DNA of 64,000 bases. Source: DASWNP01 sp036399175. Lineage in GTDB: Bacteria > Acidobacteriota > Blastocatellia > Pyrinomonadales > Pyrinomonadaceae. Below the pieces are notes generated by a model that did no database searches, had not been told where the DNA came from, and worked only from the letters and a program-made list of their open reading frames with translations. Positions within the stretch are counted from its first letter, which is position 1. The number at the start of each line of letters is the position of its first letter. Location of the stretch: assembly GCA_036399175.1 (NCBI GenBank), contig DASWNP010000018.1:1-64000 (forward strand). Direction: 5' to 3'. Both the position numbers and the translations under genes were made by a program. Below, piece by piece: positions 26,601 to 34,479 of the stretch.

Positions 26601-26713
26601 AGGCGCTGCGCCGTCATAACAACAACATCTCTCGCGCCGCGCGCGAGCTTGGTCTCACCCGTCGCGGTCTCTATCTCAAGCTCGAACGCTACGCCCTGAA
26701 AGCCAGCGCGTAA
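23606..26713 (+). CDS. TPR-domain sigma-54-dependent activator
   Basis: This 1035-residue regulator carries TPR-like repeats (about 45-530) as a large N-terminal sensor, a GAF-like linker (about 550-700), and a sigma-54 AAA+ ATPase domain (about 710-955). The AAA+ domain has Walker A GESGTGKE (about 734-741), the intact GAFTGA loop (about 782-787) that contacts sigma-54, Walker B GGTLFLDEIGD, and WPGNVRQL. A Fis-type helix-turn-helix closes it (about 985-1030, NNNISRAARELGLTRRGLYL). There is no receiver domain, so control is probably by protein binding to the TPRs. The start is uncertain; ATG 23666 (after AAACGAG) is an alternative. It precedes the TssB-TssC fusion gene, its likely target or partner. 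Confidence 0.9.
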   Translation: MIPRIKGSSSDASRERSVNEMTLSDLPGARGRTRFHAGNSREALAARIEETRQLLDEGRSSAAESRLREIISAAARHDASLLAQARCQLSASLEMQGRYRESLEAVEMYETTEARSRLDAETAAGLRVQISLAYNYTGDHPKAIALLNAALQRETSADTTSDARLGAIYAALARVYRSITEYSISRDYAHKGLEHYRRTGEWRGLADMYFGIAMAETQEGNYEPALENFNQALNLIGNHTAPYLLGKIYTNMAAAFWLLKRPHDGIRCLEKAVSYSEATEHKVNAACCYNNLGINLILVGKWDRAQEALMRAMSLAIEVDEHGPQVPTILESLGELRMLRGNLEEARELLERAVRLATQNGNKWYAGQAMRTLGRCHLAMGDTASALVSGEGSRALAERIGDRQAICESLLLLAEAYLKEGNERECAALLQKLHDDSADSTTELSVAGEVQRLSGMLALGNEDATLAVNHFGRSISIFEMLGDKYRTARAHYWLGRAYATTAPERASEHLSLALNTFRELGAPIDRALAEEALKACVSAAPERQPEPSAVAQLLTLRLAEAVASRELLLRELAAVIQQETKARRVMIVEDDEEERPHIVIAHGFNHADSLRLADALGQIKSEEERERFADDYEAAVIQLKSANAQPATLFIAPREEARLTGGASVEPLLRVVELGMDVCALRERNRTGRVAQSQDTLAGASMMPGFIHSSPAMTRLVDEVHKIRSSDVTVLVTGESGTGKELVARAIHAISSRRDKIFVPFNCTAVPKELAEGYLFGYRRGAFTGAVSDSPGVIRTAAGGTLFLDEIGDLPLDVQPKLLRFLQEGEIQPLGEQRPQKVDVRIIAATNSDLEKMVEEGRFREDLYYRLNVIRLCVPPLRERRSEIPTIVNYYINHYSAKFNRRDIQITPQTVDLLMVSDWPGNVRQLCNEIQRIVARAEDHALITPEHLSPDFRRGVPAADTSNSSIAAFSNADAADEASTQGLTLAEAMAALEQRMITEALRRHNNNISRAARELGLTRRGLYLKLERYALKASA

Positions 26714-26733
26714 AAAAGCAGCGCCTCGAACAG

Positions 26734-26769
26734 CGACGAGTGACGAGTGACAAGAACCGAATCTTGTCA
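26734..26769. repeat. heptamer STRR locus 5, short (TGACGAG)
   Basis: Three heptamers CGACGAG, TGACGAG, TGACAAG (26734-26754) are followed by a single inverted CTTGTCA (26763-26769). This is the smallest member of the family; the heptamer recurs at 48297-48325. Confidence 0.6.
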
Positions 26770-26817
26770 TAGTCTTTGTCTCGCTTTTTCTGCGCCAGCA
26801 AAGAGAGGTCACAAGAG

Positions 26818-28398
26818 ATGTCGAATCCATTCTCGTTCGGAGAGCTTGAGTTTAATCTGGTCGGTTCGTTGGAAGAGGGCGGGGGCGGCAAGCCCGAGCC
26901 AGAGACGCCTTTTCGCCTGCTCGTCATGGGCGACTTTAGCGGCCGCACGAATCGAGGGGCGTCCGAGCCCGGCTCGGTGCTCGCGTCGCTTCGTCCGCTC
27001 GAAGTTGACCGCGACAACTTCGACGACGTGCTCAAGCGACTCGGCGTCCGCTTGCGGCTCGACGTTGCGGGCGAAGGCCAGACGCCCTTCGAGCTGCGCT
27101 TTCAGGAACTCGAAGACTTTCATCCAGACCAGCTCTATTCCCAACTGGAAATCTTCCACGCGCTCCGGCACATGCGTCGAAGGCTCTCCAGCTCTTCGAC
27201 CTTCGACGAGGCCGCGCGCGAGATGCGTAGCTGGGCGCGAGCCGCCGAGCCGTCTGCTGCGAGCGACCGGACGCCCGCCGCGCCCGCCAAAGAATCTCCC
27301 GCCGACGCTCCCAATACGGAAACCACGAGCGACCTCATCGCGCAGATGCTCAGCGCCTCCGAGCAGTCGAGGCCGTCGGCGCGCACGTCGTCGGAGAGCG
27401 CCGACCTGAATCAATTTCTGCGAGAGATTGTCGGGCCGCATCTCGTGGCCGACATCGAGGCCGAGCAGGAGGAGCTAATCGGCGCGGTCGATTCAGCCGT
27501 CGGCGAACTCATGCGCTCCATTCTTCATCATCCCGATTTTCAGTCGCTCGAAGCCGCTTGGCGCTCGCTCCACTTCCTCGTCTCCCGCGTCGAGACCGAC
27601 ACCAATCTCAAGCTCTACCTGCTCGACATCTCGCAAAGCGAGCTTGACGCAGACCTCCGCGCTGCCGAAGACCTTCGACGCAGCGCGCTCTACAAGCTGC
27701 TCGTCGAACAGAGCACGGGCACGCTCGGCGGCGACCCCTGGGCAGCAGTCGTCGGAAACTATACCTTCGACGAGACGCGCCAGTCTGCCGAGCTGCTCGG
27801 TCGCATCGCGCGCATCGCGCGACAATCGGGCGCGCCCTTCATCGCGGGCGCGAGTCCTCGTCTCGTCGGCGCAGACGGGTTCGCCCAAACGCCCGACCCC
27901 GACGACTGGCGCTCGACAGACGAGACGGAAGGCTCGCCCGCATGGGCGTCTCTGCGCCGTCTGCCCGAAGCCGCCTATCTCGGCCTCGCCCTCCCGCGTT
28001 TCCTTCTGCGTCTGCCCTACGGCGAAGAGACCGAGCCGACCGACAGCTTCGACTTTGAAGAGATGCCCGGAGGCTCGCGCCACGAAAGCTACCTCTGGGG
28101 CAACGCCGCTCTAGCCTGCGCCTACCTGCTCGCCGATGCCTTCACGCGCAGCGAGTGGGAGATGCAGCCCGGCGACGTGCAGCAGATAACAGACCTTCCC
28201 CTCCACATCTACGAAGAGGACGGCGAATCGCAGGTCAAACCCTGCGCCGAAATTCTTCTCGGCGAACGCGCCGTCGAGCGCATCCTCGATGCCGGTCTGA
28301 TGGCCTTCGTCTCCTTCCGAGGTCAGGACGAAATCCGCCTCGTGCGCTTCCAATCGCTCGCCCTCCCGCCGACCCGCCTCGCCGGACGCTGGAGCTGA
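26818..28398 (+). CDS. TssB-TssC fusion, contractile sheath protein
   Basis: This 526-residue protein joins the two type VI secretion sheath subunits, normally separate genes. Residues about 28-130 match TssB/VipA (PFRLLVMGDFSGR, LRPLEVDRDNFDDVLKRLGV, FRFQELEDFHPDQLY-like block). A low-complexity linker (about 130-190) follows, then a TssC/VipB core (about 195-525, SILHHPDFQSLEAAWRSLHF, then TNLKLYLLDISQSEL). The family forms the sheath that contracts to drive an inner tube. No tube, baseplate, VgrG or ClpV gene is in the window. GAGAGG precedes ATG 26818. It lies about 100 bases after the sigma-54 activator, on the same strand. Confidence 0.8.
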   Translation: MSNPFSFGELEFNLVGSLEEGGGGKPEPETPFRLLVMGDFSGRTNRGASEPGSVLASLRPLEVDRDNFDDVLKRLGVRLRLDVAGEGQTPFELRFQELEDFHPDQLYSQLEIFHALRHMRRRLSSSSTFDEAAREMRSWARAAEPSAASDRTPAAPAKESPADAPNTETTSDLIAQMLSASEQSRPSARTSSESADLNQFLREIVGPHLVADIEAEQEELIGAVDSAVGELMRSILHHPDFQSLEAAWRSLHFLVSRVETDTNLKLYLLDISQSELDADLRAAEDLRRSALYKLLVEQSTGTLGGDPWAAVVGNYTFDETRQSAELLGRIARIARQSGAPFIAGASPRLVGADGFAQTPDPDDWRSTDETEGSPAWASLRRLPEAAYLGLALPRFLLRLPYGEETEPTDSFDFEEMPGGSRHESYLWGNAALACAYLLADAFTRSEWEMQPGDVQQITDLPLHIYEEDGESQVKPCAEILLGERAVERILDAGLMAFVSFRGQDEIRLVRFQSLALPPTRLAGRWS

Positions 28399-28551
28399 AA
28401 GCGTTAGGGTTGAAGACTTGAAACTGAGCACGACGACGCCACCGCGCGTCGGCGATTAACCGTCGCCGCGCCGCGCCGACGCCGTGTTATCATTGCCCTC
28501 GCATCGAGCGTCTAAGCTCACGAAACCAACCTTCTGCACGGGTGAAAAAGT

Positions 28552-29112
28552 ATGTCTGTTGAAAGAGTAAGACGAGCCTTCACCACCGCCGATTATTACC
28601 GCATGGCCGAGTCGGGCATTCTCGGCGAAGACGACCGCGTCGAGCTTATCGAAGGTGAGGTGATTCAAATGAGCCCTATTGGTAGCCGCCATGCCGGGTG
28701 TATCGCACGACTTATCACGTTTATCACGGAGCAGATGGGGCGCTCCGTGATTGTCAATTCGCAAAATCCCGTTCATCTGGATGAATACTCCGAGCCGCAG
28801 CCCGATGTCATCATCTTGAAGCCGCGCGAAGATTTCTATAGCAATTCGCACCCGACGCCTGACGACGTGCTGGTCGTCATCGAAGTGGCCGACTCTTCGG
28901 TGGTTTACGACCGGGCGGTGAAGGTGCCTCTGTATGCGCGTGCGGGGATTGCTGAAGTTTGGCTGGTGGACTTGGTGAGGAACGTTTTGGAGATTTATTC
29001 CGCGCCCGAGCAGACGGCTTACAGGGACGTGCGCGAGTTGAGACGCGGCGAGCAGTTGAGTTCGGGGCAGGTGCCGGGGCTCATTTTGAGCGTGGATGAG
29101 ATTCTCGGGTAA
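28552..29112 (+). CDS. Uma2 family putative nuclease
   Basis: This 186-residue Uma2 (DUF820) protein has the PD-(D/E)xK-like restriction fold. The family pattern is present: an N-terminal helix (FTTADYYRMAESGIL), DDRVELIEGEVI, PQPDVIILKPREDFY (catalytic PD region), then DDVLVVIEVADSS (E) and YDRAVKVPLYARAGIAEVWLVD. Activity is not shown for most members. The family is often expanded in cyanobacteria and Acidobacteriota. No defence partner is adjacent. Confidence 0.85.
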   Translation: MSVERVRRAFTTADYYRMAESGILGEDDRVELIEGEVIQMSPIGSRHAGCIARLITFITEQMGRSVIVNSQNPVHLDEYSEPQPDVIILKPREDFYSNSHPTPDDVLVVIEVADSSVVYDRAVKVPLYARAGIAEVWLVDLVRNVLEIYSAPEQTAYRDVRELRRGEQLSSGQVPGLILSVDEILG

Positions 29113-29192
29113 GGGAGGAACAAAGCGGAAGCGCGGGGCGTTTGGGTTGTTGTCTTGAGTCAGGTGTGTTCGTGTTTTGGGAGAGCGGGGCG

Positions 29193-31547
29193 ATGGGTCG
29201 GCTGAATTTTCGCGGGATGGGGGAGGGGGCGCGGCGTTGGGGCTGGAGGGCGCGGGTCTGGCTGCGGCGGGTGATGCCGCGCGTGGCGGTGGCGGCTGTG
29301 CTGCTGCTCGCGTTGAGGCTTCTATTCGGCGCAACCCCGCTCTACGGTCAGCACGTCGCGGGCAGGCTGCTCGGTCTCTCGACCTTTCTCGTCGTCTCGC
29401 TCGCGCTTGTTTATTACGGCGCGCGTGCGCTCTTCTGGTTGAAGCGAAGGCTGCTCTGGCGCGTGCGCAGGCGTTTGGTGATTACCTATCTCTTTATCGG
29501 GCTGACGCCGATAATTCTGCTGGGGATGTTGGGGCTGCTCGCGGCGCTTATCGGCACGGGACAGTCGATGTCGCGCATCGTCGCCGTGCAGGTGAGCACG
29601 ACCGAGAGGGAAGCTTTAGCCAACGCGCGCTCGCTCGCGGATGAACTGGCGCGACTCCCGACGGCGACGAACGAGCGCGCCGTGCAAAGCTGGCTCGACG
29701 AGCGGAGGGCGCTCCTGCATCCGTCGCTTCCGGGCGCGTGTGTGGCGGTGTGGCGCACGCCTGCTGCCTCGGGCGGCGTCTCTCCGGAGACGCTCGGAGA
29801 GGGAACGTCGGCGCAGTTTGCGAGCGAGACGACGGACGAGAGAACGCGCGGCGGCGGCGGCGACACGACGCCTGTCAGCGCGCCTCTGCCCGAATGGCTG
29901 CGCGGGCGTGCCGAGTGGAGCGGCCTGGCTTTCATCCCGCCGCCTGAGCATTCAAGAGAGCTGTTCGCCTCGCCTTCGGTGCGCGCTCTGGTGCGACGCA
30001 CGTCGGGCGGCGAGCATCGAGCGGTGCTCGTCGTCGTTCCCATGAGCCGCGCGCTCGTCGAGAAGTTTCGAGAGAACGCCGGTTTCAATCTCAACCTCTA
30101 TTTCCTCGATGGCCGCGATGTTGACGCTAACATCGGCGCGAACGAAGTCGAGATACAGACTTCCCGAACTGAAGCTGAAGCCGCAGCCGCCGCCTCGCAG
30201 CCCGGTGCCGCCGACCCCGACCCGCAGCTCGAAGCGCAGTCCAACCTCGACCAGTTCGGCGAACAGATGACCGGCAAGCGTTACGTCGTCGTGCTTCCCG
30301 CAGTCAACTGGCTCGACGGCGAGACGGATTCGCACATCTCCTTCGTCCTCAGCTTCACGCTCGCCGAAGCCTTCCGACAGATTCTCGGCAACAACGAGCT
30401 TGGGCAGGTACTCACGCGCGCGATGCTCTGGCTGGCGGGCATCTTCCTTTTCCTTGAGCTGCTCGCCCTCATCTCCGCCGCGTGGATGACTCGCGCCGTC
30501 ACCGGCACGGTGCACAAGCTCTACCGCGCCACCGAGTACATCAAGCGCGGCGACTTCTCGCATCGCGTCCACGTCCGCTCTCACGACCAGTTGGGCGAGT
30601 TGGCCGCCGCCTTCAACGATATGTCGGCCAACATCGACGCGCTCTTGAAACAGCGCGTCGCCTTCGAGCGTCTGGAGCGCGAGGTGGAGATTGCCGCCGA
30701 GGTGCAGGCGCAGCTTTTCCCGCGCAGCGTGCCCCGTCTTCCGACTCTGGAGATAGCGGGCGAGTGTCGCGCGGCGCGCGGGGTCGCCGGCGATTACTAC
30801 GACTACATAGAGATTGCCGAAGGACTCGTCGCCTTCGCCCTCGGCGACGTTTCGGGCAAGGGCATCTCGGCCTCGCTCGTCATGTCCAACCTGCAAGCGT
30901 CTCTGCGCGCGCAGACGACCATCATCGCCGAGCGTCTGCGTCTGGCCGCGCGCACCGCCGGCGCGCCCGCCCTCGCCTCCGTGTCGGCGTCCTCTTCGGG
31001 CGTCGCGGGCGTCGAAGCGTCTGCTGGCGAGATGCCCTGCGGCGTGACGGGCGTCGATACGGAGTGCGCCGTCGAGAACATGGTCTCAAGCATCAACGAA
31101 CAACTCTGCCGAAGCACCGACGCCAACCGCTTCGCAACTCTCTTTCTCGCCATCTACGACGACCGAACGCGCACGCTCCGCTACACCAACGCCGGACACA
31201 ACGCGCCCATCCTCGTCCGCCCCGACGGCTCTTTAGAGCGTCTCACCGAAGGCGGCACGGTCGTCGGCGCGTTCGACTTCATCACCTACGCCGAAGAGCG
31301 CGTCCGGCTAGAGCCCGGCGCGCTCCTGGTCGTCTTCTCCGACGGCATCAGCGAAGCGCAAAACGAGACCGGCGAAGAGTACGGCGAAGAGCGCCTCGTG
31401 CGTCTCGCCGTCAGCAATCGAAAGCTTTCAGCCGACGCGTTGCGCCGCGCCGTCTTTGAAGAGATAGACCTCTGGTCGGGCGCGCAGGAGCGCGGCGACG
31501 ATCAGACGGTCGTCATCGTCAAAGCGAAGGGCGGCGGCGATAGGTAA
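29193..31547 (+). CDS. HAMP-linked PP2C/SpoIIE-type serine phosphatase
   Basis: This 784-residue membrane protein resembles RsbU/SpoIIE phosphatases, which dephosphorylate anti-anti-sigma or similar proteins. It has two N-terminal hydrophobic segments, another transmembrane pair with an extracytoplasmic sensor region, a HAMP domain (about 432-485, ATEYIKRGDFSHRVHV), a short helical linker, and the phosphatase domain (about 500-780). The phosphatase shows GVAGDYYDYIEI, GDVSGKGISASLVMS, RYTNAGHNAPILV and VVFSDGISEAQNETGEEYG. ATG 29193 is chosen because GGGAGAG sits 8 bases before it. The two double-glycine peptides follow but have their own promoter. Confidence 0.88.
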   Translation: MGRLNFRGMGEGARRWGWRARVWLRRVMPRVAVAAVLLLALRLLFGATPLYGQHVAGRLLGLSTFLVVSLALVYYGARALFWLKRRLLWRVRRRLVITYLFIGLTPIILLGMLGLLAALIGTGQSMSRIVAVQVSTTEREALANARSLADELARLPTATNERAVQSWLDERRALLHPSLPGACVAVWRTPAASGGVSPETLGEGTSAQFASETTDERTRGGGGDTTPVSAPLPEWLRGRAEWSGLAFIPPPEHSRELFASPSVRALVRRTSGGEHRAVLVVVPMSRALVEKFRENAGFNLNLYFLDGRDVDANIGANEVEIQTSRTEAEAAAAASQPGAADPDPQLEAQSNLDQFGEQMTGKRYVVVLPAVNWLDGETDSHISFVLSFTLAEAFRQILGNNELGQVLTRAMLWLAGIFLFLELLALISAAWMTRAVTGTVHKLYRATEYIKRGDFSHRVHVRSHDQLGELAAAFNDMSANIDALLKQRVAFERLEREVEIAAEVQAQLFPRSVPRLPTLEIAGECRAARGVAGDYYDYIEIAEGLVAFALGDVSGKGISASLVMSNLQASLRAQTTIIAERLRLAARTAGAPALASVSASSSGVAGVEASAGEMPCGVTGVDTECAVENMVSSINEQLCRSTDANRFATLFLAIYDDRTRTLRYTNAGHNAPILVRPDGSLERLTEGGTVVGAFDFITYAEERVRLEPGALLVVFSDGISEAQNETGEEYGEERLVRLAVSNRKLSADALRRAVFEEIDLWSGAQERGDDQTVVIVKAKGGGDR

Positions 31548-31578
31548 AACTTCCGCATCGCGCTCGCGCGTCTGACTC

Positions 31579-31607
31579 TTCATGCTCGCGCAAAACGACT
31601 GTATAAT
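31579..31607 (+). promoter_or_regulatory. promoter for the double-glycine peptide genes
   Basis: A perfect -10 TATAAT (31602-31607) has a weak -35 TTCATG (31579-31584) at 17 bases. The leader to the first peptide start is about 60 nt and contains AAGGAG. Confidence 0.55.
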
Positions 31608-31676
31608 CCGCGTCCACGTAAAACCAGCCTCGTCGCTGCACGAAAACAGTTGACCCCCGAAAGGAGACATCGACCG

Positions 31677-31826
31677 ATGGCATCGAAGAAGGAAGAGAGC
31701 AAGCCTAAACGTCGCACGCAGGTCAAAGAGTTGCCGAAGGAAGAGCGAGAACTCTCGAAGGACGAGCAGAAGAAGGTTAAAGGCGGCAGCTTCAACCTGC
31801 AACAGATTCAACAGACATTGAAATAA
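31677..31826 (+). CDS. double-glycine leader peptide 1
   Basis: This is a 49-residue peptide not visible as a large frame. The leader, rich in Lys and Glu, ends ELSKDEQKKVKGG, matching the LSxxExxx[I/V]xGG double-glycine leader of peptides cut and exported by peptidase-ABC transporters. The predicted mature tail is SFNLQQIQQTLK (12 residues). RTQVKELPKE is shared with the next gene, so leaders are conserved and tails differ. AAGGAG lies 10 bases before the start. No peptidase-transporter or modifying enzyme is in the window. A regulatory signal peptide or bacteriocin-like product is possible; function unknown. Confidence 0.7.
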   Translation: MASKKEESKPKRRTQVKELPKEERELSKDEQKKVKGGSFNLQQIQQTLK

Positions 31827-31903
31827 CGGAAAGTCCCGCCGCTTGAGTAAGGCTGTCTGACTCTGCCGCCGGTATTCTCAATCTCTAACAGGAGCGATAC
31901 ATC

Positions 31904-32056
31904 ATGGCAAAGAAGACGGAAGAGAAAAAGCCGGAGCGTCGGACACAGGTCAAAGAGTTGCCGAAGGAAGGCAGGGAGCTTTCCAAAGATGAGCAGAAGC
32001 GAGTGAAGGGCGGCGCGGGCACGTCTCTGGTGATTGATTTGAGCGCGAAGAAATAG
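31904..32056 (+). CDS. double-glycine leader peptide 2
   Basis: This 50-residue paralogue of the preceding gene has a leader that shares RRTQVKELPKE and ends LSKDEQKRVKGG. The predicted tail AGTSLVIDLSAKK is unrelated to the tail of copy 1. AGGAG precedes the start. The gap between the two genes is 77 bases without a terminator, and a strong terminator follows, so both are probably on one transcript. High leader identity with a divergent tail is the usual evolution pattern of exported double-glycine peptides. Confidence 0.7.
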   Translation: MAKKTEEKKPERRTQVKELPKEGRELSKDEQKRVKGGAGTSLVIDLSAKK

Positions 32057-32075
32057 TAAAACCCCCGCGCTGTTG

Positions 32076-32105
32076 AAAAGCCCCGCTCACATGGGCGGGG
32101 CTTTT
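32076..32105 (+). terminator. terminator of the peptide operon
   Basis: An 11-bp stem AAAAGCCCCGC/GCGGGGCTTTT (32076-32086 and 32095-32105) lies 20 bases after the second peptide stop. Confidence 0.85.
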
Positions 32106-32106
32106 G

Positions 32107-32182
32107 CTTTCGTCCTGAACTTTTGTTTTCCGGCCTTTTGCCTTCTGCTTTCTCAGCTTTCCCTTTGCCCTTTTCCCTTTGC
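32107..32182. repeat. heptamer STRR locus 6 (TTTGCCC/TTTTCCC), one-armed
   Basis: C/T-rich heptamers CTTTTGC, CTTCTGC and later TTTGCCC, TTTTCCC, TTTGCC run up to the stop of the convergent 32184 gene. No clear inverted arm was found, so this is a degenerate or single-arm member. Confidence 0.5.
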
Positions 32183-32183
32183 C

Positions 32184-33227
32184 TTACCTGATAACTCTCA
32201 CGTCGCGCTCGCTGAAGATTTTCCAGCCCGCGCCGGTCTTCTGCCAGCGCAGCTCCTGCACGACTTCGCCTCGACGGCTGCGCGAGCCTTCGTCTACCCG
32301 GTATTGTTTCCTGAAACGCATGATGGCCGTGCGCCCGGCGTCCTGAAAGATGATTTCGGGCTCTTCGGCGCGGATGTCGATGAGGTCGGCTCTGGCGAAG
32401 ACGCGCGCTTTCTCTACCCGCACGAAGGAGCGCGGAGTGTTGCGCGCCAGATAGAAAGCCTTGAGCTGCGGCATGTAGAAGGAGATTTGGCGCTCTATGT
32501 CGCGCGCGTTGGTGGCCTCCACCCATTCGCGCAGAGCATCGCGCAGGGCTTCGGCCTCTGTGCTCTCGGCTCGGGCGCTCGGGGTCGGAGTAGTGGTCGT
32601 CCCTGCTATCTCGCGCCCGTCGCTCGGCGTCTCGCCGTAGATGTCCCAGCGCGCCGTGTCGGAAATCTTGGTGTAGATAGTTTGAATGATGACGGGCTCG
32701 TTGAGTTGTTCGGCTGAGATGCGGCGCGTCACCCTGAGCCTCTTGCCGTTGTCGATGGAGGTGAACATGACGCTGAAGTTGTCTTCGGTTCTGCCGGTCG
32801 AGGTAAAGGTCACGCGGTTCGGCTCGACCGAGATGCGCGACTGTATCATGTGACCGTCGCGCGCTCGCTCGACGTGCGTCGTCCCGTCTGCGACGAGCGT
32901 CACGCGCGGGGCGCGCGAAGAGCCGATGGTAACTCTTCGCCCCTCTCGCTCGATGGCTAGAAGGTCTGGCGGCGTGAGACGCACGGCGAGGTCGATGAAG
33001 AAACGCTGCTGCTCGCCGAACGGCAGATTGCTCGACGCGCCCGCCACCACCGAATAGAGCTTATCGCTCTGCGGAATGTCGATGCGATAGACGCCCGTCA
33101 TCGATGACCGAGCCGAGCCGCCTCTCCGCGCCGCCGCCCCGCGCCCCTCCTGCGCCTGAATCTCAACCCCGAGACTCGACAGCAAAACCAGCAACACCGC
33201 CCCGACGCTGCCCTTCCTCTTCATCAT
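32184..33227 (-). CDS. exported protein with C-terminal NTF2-like domain
   Basis: This 347-residue protein starts at 33227 (MMKRKGSVGAVLLVLL) with a signal peptide ending near IQAQEG. Residues about 50-215 form a beta-rich domain of unknown type (TGVYRIDIPQSDKLYSVV, FFIDLAVRLTPPDLLAIERE). The C-terminal 105 residues fit the SnoaL/NTF2-like fold seen in DUF4440 and Cds6-type proteins (ALREWVEATNARDIERQISF, then WQKTGAGWKIFSERDVRVIR). GAGGT precedes the start. Periplasmic binding or structural function is possible; no enzyme residues are evident. Confidence 0.7.
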   Translation of the reverse strand: MMKRKGSVGAVLLVLLSSLGVEIQAQEGRGAAARRGGSARSSMTGVYRIDIPQSDKLYSVVAGASSNLPFGEQQRFFIDLAVRLTPPDLLAIEREGRRVTIGSSRAPRVTLVADGTTHVERARDGHMIQSRISVEPNRVTFTSTGRTEDNFSVMFTSIDNGKRLRVTRRISAEQLNEPVIIQTIYTKISDTARWDIYGETPSDGREIAGTTTTPTPSARAESTEAEALRDALREWVEATNARDIERQISFYMPQLKAFYLARNTPRSFVRVEKARVFARADLIDIRAEEPEIIFQDAGRTAIMRFRKQYRVDEGSRSRRGEVVQELRWQKTGAGWKIFSERDVRVIR

Positions 33228-33276
33228 TTCGCCAAACCTCAACCCTCTGAAATCCCGCCCTCTCAGAAAGGGAATT

Positions 33277-33422
33277 AACAGGGATGGACAGGATGAACAG
33301 GATAAGGGCAAATGATGAATGCGGAATGATGAATGCGGAATGAAAGACAAAATGCTTTCTGCTTTAATTCATCATTCCGCATTCCTAATTCATCATTTCT
33401 TTTCATCCTGTCCATCCCTGTT
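33277..33422. repeat. heptamer STRR hairpin 7 (AATGATG/AATGCGG) with outer stem
   Basis: Outer perfect 21-bp arms (33277-33297 and 33402-33422) of AACAGGGATGGACAGGATGA type enclose AATGATG and AATGCGG heptamers (about 33311-33343) and their inverted copies (about 33366-33397). It lies between two minus-strand genes. Confidence 0.85.
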
Positions 33423-33564
33423 TGAATTGCTTTCCTGAGCCGCTCCAAATATAGCAGAAGTGGCGGCTGCAAAGAGAGAAGAAGAAGGGCGTCGGTCGTC
33501 TTCGGGGATGCGCCGGAGAGGCGCGAAACTGTCGGGCACTTCTCCGGCGCAGGTGTGGGTCGGG

Positions 33565-34269
33565 TCAGGATGCGGGAGCGGTTGGGGGTGTCTGTGTTTC
33601 GGTTGGGGGTGTTTGCGTTCGGGAGTTGCGGCGCGGCGAGCGTTCGACGTGGCTGGCGCTCGCCCATGCGGCGAGGATGGCCGGGTCGTCGCGGAATTTG
33701 TTGCGGACAATCGCGTCGAGTTGACGCACGATGTCGAGTCCGCGCTCGATAACGGGGTCTAAGGCGGCATTGGCGGCGACGCTCGTCTCCTTAGCCTGAT
33801 TCTGTTCCGCGACGGCCTGCTCGAAATTGTTGATGTCGGCCTGTAAATCTTCGAGGAAGTTGGAGGGCAGCTCGAAGCTGATGAAATCGTCTTTGACAGG
33901 CGAGGCGTTCGCCCCGAAGGAGCGAGCCGTGCTGAGCAGAATCTGGTCGTTGATTTTCCCGCGCGGCAGGCGAAACTTCTCCGAGATTTCCGGCCTTCTG
34001 AAAGCCATCGCGCGAGCCGTCTGGCTGATGGTTTCGAGGTCTTCGAGCAGAGCTTCACGCGCCGCCGCGCGTCTCGAAGTGCCCTGCGCCGAAGCGTTTT
34101 TGCCCGCCGCCTGTGCCGTCGCGTGTGCCGTCACCTCTGCGATTACCTGATTGAGTTGAGCGAAAAGCTGGGCAAACATCGAGGTAGGCAGAAACAAGTG
34201 GAGATGAGTCTCGCAGAAGCCCCGCACGCGCACGAACATATCTAACGTGCGTCTTCTTGTATCTCTCAT
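33565..34269 (-). CDS. hypothetical protein, 234 residues
   Basis: This protein starts MRDTRRRTLDMFVRVRGF (AAAGGAA before 34269) and is mostly helical. Residues about 80-200 contain an Ala/Arg-rich helix, RLPRGKINDQILLSTAR and FLEDLQADINNFEQAV. It ends in a Pro/Thr-rich tail (TQTPPTETQTPPT). There are no membrane segments or cysteine sites. No family is recognised. It may be a phage- or mobile-element-associated structural or regulatory protein, but this is only suggested by the repeat-rich region upstream. Confidence 0.55.
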   Translation of the reverse strand: MRDTRRRTLDMFVRVRGFCETHLHLFLPTSMFAQLFAQLNQVIAEVTAHATAQAAGKNASAQGTSRRAAAREALLEDLETISQTARAMAFRRPEISEKFRLPRGKINDQILLSTARSFGANASPVKDDFISFELPSNFLEDLQADINNFEQAVAEQNQAKETSVAANAALDPVIERGLDIVRQLDAIVRNKFRDDPAILAAWASASHVERSPRRNSRTQTPPTETQTPPTAPAS

Positions 34270-34479
34270 GGAAGTTTCCTTTCGTGTGAGGGAAGGAAGA
34301 GGGGGATTCCTTCCGGTGGGTTGAAGGAAGCGAGGCCACATACGCCCTTTGGAGGGGCGCATTATATAACTTACTGCCCGGCTCAGAACATCTTTTTACT
34401 GCACGGGCAGACTCGAAGCCTTCGCCATGCCTGTTGCGCCATGCGTCGCAGCTTTCGCACAAGGGATGGCGCAAACGGC

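Noticed and set aside
26714..26817. Sigma-54 promoter before the TssB-TssC gene
   Set aside because: No TGGCAC-N5-TTGC-like element is visible in the 100-base gap.
28456..29334. 292-codon minus-strand frame over the Uma2 gene
   Set aside because: Pro/Ala/Arg-rich shadow; the plus strand encodes a recognisable Uma2 protein.
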